Positions 5,985-7,982 of a stretch of DNA of 7,982 bases are shown piece after piece. Both the position numbers and the translations under genes were made by a program. The stretch's first letter is position 1, and each line of letters begins with the position of its first letter. Under the pieces are notes generated by a model. That model ran no database searches. It saw nothing but the letters and a program-made list of their open reading frames with translations, and was not told the origin of the DNA. Source of the DNA: an uncultured Flammeovirgaceae bacterium (lineage in GTDB: Bacteria > Bacteroidota > Bacteroidia > Cytophagales > Cyclobacteriaceae); contig CAMLLI010000160.1 of the NCBI GenBank assembly GCA_946480685.1, positions 1-7,982 of the forward strand, given 5' to 3'.

Positions 5985-7533
5985 GGCTTCCTCCTTTCTC
6001 TACAGTAAATACAGATGTATACTTTTCCTGATCGTTTTGTGTGTCGCGATGGATGGCAGCATGATTCTTCGCATGCATGCTATTGGCAACGGCAGGCCTG
6101 GCAGTATTGATCACCTGTTGTGGAAACAGTCCCAGCCAGATAATAACAACACACAGCGGCACGAGTATAAATTTCTCCCGCAGTGAGAGATCGGTCATGC
6201 TATGTCCTTCTATATTCTTGCCTAAAAATACTTTCTGCATAATGCGAAGTGAGTAAGCCGTAGCGAACACCAGCCCTGCCGTTGCAAGGATGGTCAGCAA
6301 TTGGTTTGCCTGCCACGCTCCAACCAGCGTCATGAATTCAGCAATAAAATTTCCGAGGCCTGGTAAACCCAGCGATGCCATAACAAATACCATCGCCACG
6401 GTGCCCATGAAAGGCACCTTCTTCCACATTCCTCCCATGCGAAGTATATCACGGGTATGGATGCGTTCGTAAAGTACACCGGCTATAACGAACAACGCTC
6501 CGGTACTGATTCCGTGCGTGATCATTTGCATCACCACACCTTGCATGGCCAACTCATTGAAGGCAAATACACCGAGCATGATAAAGCCCATGTGACTCAC
6601 ACTGGTATAGGCGACCAGTCGTTTGAAATCCGTTTGTGAATACGCCTGCATGGCGCCATAAATTATGCCGACAACGCCCAGCAACATAGCAACGGGTGCT
6701 ATACTTGCTGATGCCTGTGGAAATATAGGGAGTACAAAACGTATCAAACCGTAGGCACCGGTTTTGAGAAGTAAACCCGCCAGTAACAAACTCCCGGCTG
6801 TTGGTGCTTCGGTGTGGGCATCGGGCAACCACGTATGCAAGGGGACAACCGGTAACTTTACAATGAAGGCGATCAGAAAACCGAACATTAGCCACCGTCC
6901 TGTCTCAGGCGACAGCGTAGTGCCCAGTACCGCGAAGTAGTCAAAGCTATAAATGCCGGTTTGTTCACCATGAATGAAATATAGTGCGAGTATGGAAAGC
7001 AACATCAGTAATCCACTCGCCTGTGTAAAGATGAAGAATTTATAGGCTGCGTACTGTCTATTCTCATGTCCCCAGATGCCAATGAGAAAGTACATGGGTA
7101 TCAACATCACTTCCCAGAAGAAGTAGAACAGGAATAAATCCATCGTTAAGAATACACCGGTTATACCGGCAAGCACCCATAACAAGTTGAAATGAAAAAA
7201 GCCTACGCGGTATTGAATCTCTTTCCAGGAGACAAGAATTGCCAGTATACCGAGGAAAAACGTGAGTGCAAGCATCAGTAAACTTAAACCATCCATCGCC
7301 AGGTGAAATGCTATACCGAAACTCGGAATCCAGGGTATATATAGATCGCGTAGCCATGAATCCGTCAGCGTCATGGAAAATCCTTCATCAATCCATATCG
7401 AGAGGATGATAGCAAATGCACTGGTAACGGTGATCAACGCAAACCAGCGGCACGCTGCATGATTTAACCTTGCCAGAAATCCGGCAGCTATACCACCTGT
7501 CAAGAGTAATACGATCAAGAATGCGAGCAGCAT
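5971..7533 (-). CDS. nuoM: NADH-quinone oxidoreductase subunit M
   Basis: This 520-residue membrane protein with about 14 helices is a second antiporter-like proton-pumping subunit of complex I, located in the cytoplasmic membrane. The family motifs are clear: FWEVMLIPMYFLIG at 139-152, then VKLPVVPLHTWLPDAHTEAP at 225-244 and LLLKTGAYG at 254-262. The proton-path residues Glu141, Lys226, Lys257 and Glu399 (GNFIAEF) correspond to about E144, K234, K265 and E407 in E. coli NuoM. After the last helix, near residue 472, there is a hydrophilic tail of about 45 residues ending in GGSHEHE. Part of that tail's coding sequence doubles as the nuoN ribosome binding site. The ATG at 7533 lies 11 bp after the nuoL stop codon. 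The weak site AAAGG, 8 bases before it, overlaps that stop, which suggests translational coupling. Confidence 0.97.
   Translation of the reverse strand: MLLAFLIVLLLTGGIAAGFLARLNHAACRWFALITVTSAFAIILSIWIDEGFSMTLTDSWLRDLYIPWIPSFGIAFHLAMDGLSLLMLALTFFLGILAILVSWKEIQYRVGFFHFNLLWVLAGITGVFLTMDLFLFYFFWEVMLIPMYFLIGIWGHENRQYAAYKFFIFTQASGLLMLLSILALYFIHGEQTGIYSFDYFAVLGTTLSPETGRWLMFGFLIAFIVKLPVVPLHTWLPDAHTEAPTAGSLLLAGLLLKTGAYGLIRFVLPIFPQASASIAPVAMLLGVVGIIYGAMQAYSQTDFKRLVAYTSVSHMGFIMLGVFAFNELAMQGVVMQMITHGISTGALFVIAGVLYERIHTRDILRMGGMWKKVPFMGTVAMVFVMASLGLPGLGNFIAEFMTLVGAWQANQLLTILATAGLVFATAYSLRIMQKVFLGKNIEGHSMTDLSLREKFILVPLCVVIIWLGLFPQQVINTARPAVANSMHAKNHAAIHRDTQNDQEKYTSVFTVEKGGSHEHE
5990..5998 (-). promoter_or_regulatory. 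Strong Shine-Dalgarno for nuoN within the nuoM 3' end
   Basis: The minus strand reads GAAAGGAGG from 5998 to 5990, five bases before the nuoN ATG. Together with the 14-bp overlap, this fixes the nuoN start and allows direct re-initiation after nuoM. It is far stronger than anything before the other genes in the window, where leaders are A/T-rich and lack a clear site. Confidence 0.8.
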
Positions 7534-7544
7534 ACGCAGAGCCT

Positions 7545-7982
7545 TTAAGGTTGAACAAACAGACTAATCGTGAGGATGAGAATCGCTCCCACCACAATAC
7601 TCATCACATACCAGCGCAGTATACCATTCTGTGTTTTTACAAAAGCGCTGTTAAAATACTCGGTGATCTGCACCAGTCCGGTATAGAACTGATCGATGAC
7701 ATCATTCTTGTTGATGCGCGACAGAAAAACAAAAGGTCGCACAAACATCAAATTATACAGTGCATCAAAGTCCCAACCCCGAAACCAGAACTGGTGTAAC
7801 TCAAACGTTGAGCTCTTGATTTCATCCGAAAGCTGTGGCTGTTTTACATAGAGTATATAGGCAAAATATACACCGCCCAATGCCAGCGCAGCCGTGATAA
7901 GCTGGATGGTCCACTCGGTCGTTTCAATTCCTTCATTTAGCGTGACGGCCGGTAACAAAGGTGACAGGTAATCAGAGAATAC
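7545..7982 (-). CDS. nuoL: NADH-quinone oxidoreductase subunit L, C-terminal part (5' end outside window)
   Basis: The last 145 codons of the third antiporter-like complex I subunit are present; the frame is open to the window edge and a TTG at 7958 is internal. The visible part starts with VFSDYLSPLL, then a transmembrane helix (about residues 27-47 of the fragment). Next is the hydrophilic stretch with FELHQFWFRGWDFDALYNL and FVRPF, typical of the NuoL C-terminus. The segment after it (NKNDVIDQFYTGLVQITEY) is where the family's long amphipathic lateral helix runs along the membrane arm. A final helix, VMSIVVGAILILTISLF, ends the protein. The stop TAA at 7547-7545 is 11 bp before nuoM. The length and motifs match the family's C-terminus and exclude nuoM/nuoN duplication. 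Confidence 0.94.
   Translation of the reverse strand, partial: VFSDYLSPLLPAVTLNEGIETTEWTIQLITAALALGGVYFAYILYVKQPQLSDEIKSSTFELHQFWFRGWDFDALYNLMFVRPFVFLSRINKNDVIDQFYTGLVQITEYFNSAFVKTQNGILRWYVMSIVVGAILILTISLFVQP

Noticed and set aside
5319..6186. Several plus-strand open frames across nuoN and the end of nuoM
   Set aside because: All lie opposite well-conserved complex I coding sequence and their translations are of shadow-like, low-complexity composition.
7470..7799. Plus-strand open frame of 109 codons across the nuoL/nuoM junction
   Set aside because: It spans two conserved genes on the other strand and has no domain or promoter support.
7956..7958. TTG as the start of a 137-residue protein
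   Set aside because: The frame continues to the window edge with NuoL-like sequence; it is an internal leucine codon of nuoL.

Overview
The window looks like ordinary chromosome from a member of the Bacteroidota, most likely Cytophagales/Cyclobacteriaceae-like. The clues are an N-terminal-half (split) transketolase, a cyclophilin-type lipoprotein, mostly weak ribosome binding sites with A/T-rich leaders, and the style of the NADH dehydrogenase genes. The assignment to order is inference; no rRNA or marker gene is present.

Layout, left to right. (1) 1-1457, plus strand: the 3' part of a class A penicillin-binding protein (PBP1A type) with an intact transpeptidase domain. (2) 1458-1743: a convergent intergenic region built largely of degenerate 7-bp repeats in two inverted blocks. 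(3) 2637-1744, minus strand: a RarD-like EamA/DMT permease. (4) 2638-2749: a short divergent promoter region. (5) 2750-3433, plus strand: a cyclophilin-type peptidyl-prolyl isomerase with a lipoprotein signal. (6) 3517-4368, plus strand: the N-terminal, thiamine-diphosphate-binding half of transketolase, followed by a strong bidirectional hairpin terminator (4386-4422). (7) 4423-4561: a second convergent region with the same kind of 7-bp arrays in inverted orientation. (8) 7982-4551, minus strand: the distal end of a nuo (respiratory complex I) operon, in transcription order nuoL (3' part only), nuoM, nuoN. These encode the three antiporter-like proton-pumping membrane subunits.

How the genes relate. 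nuoL-M-N are clearly one unit: there is an 11-bp gap between L and M, a 14-bp overlap between M and N, and a strong Shine-Dalgarno for nuoN inside the end of nuoM. The other genes are housekeeping or envelope functions with no evident shared pathway. No mobile element, CRISPR array, RNA gene or defence system was seen.

The most unusual signal is non-coding. Both convergent gene pairs end in arrays with 7-bp periodicity. Each array reads in the same sense relative to the gene it follows, so each convergent pair forms a large imperfect inverted repeat. A 13-bp word is shared exactly between the two loci, which are about 2.7 kb apart. I do not know the function of these arrays.
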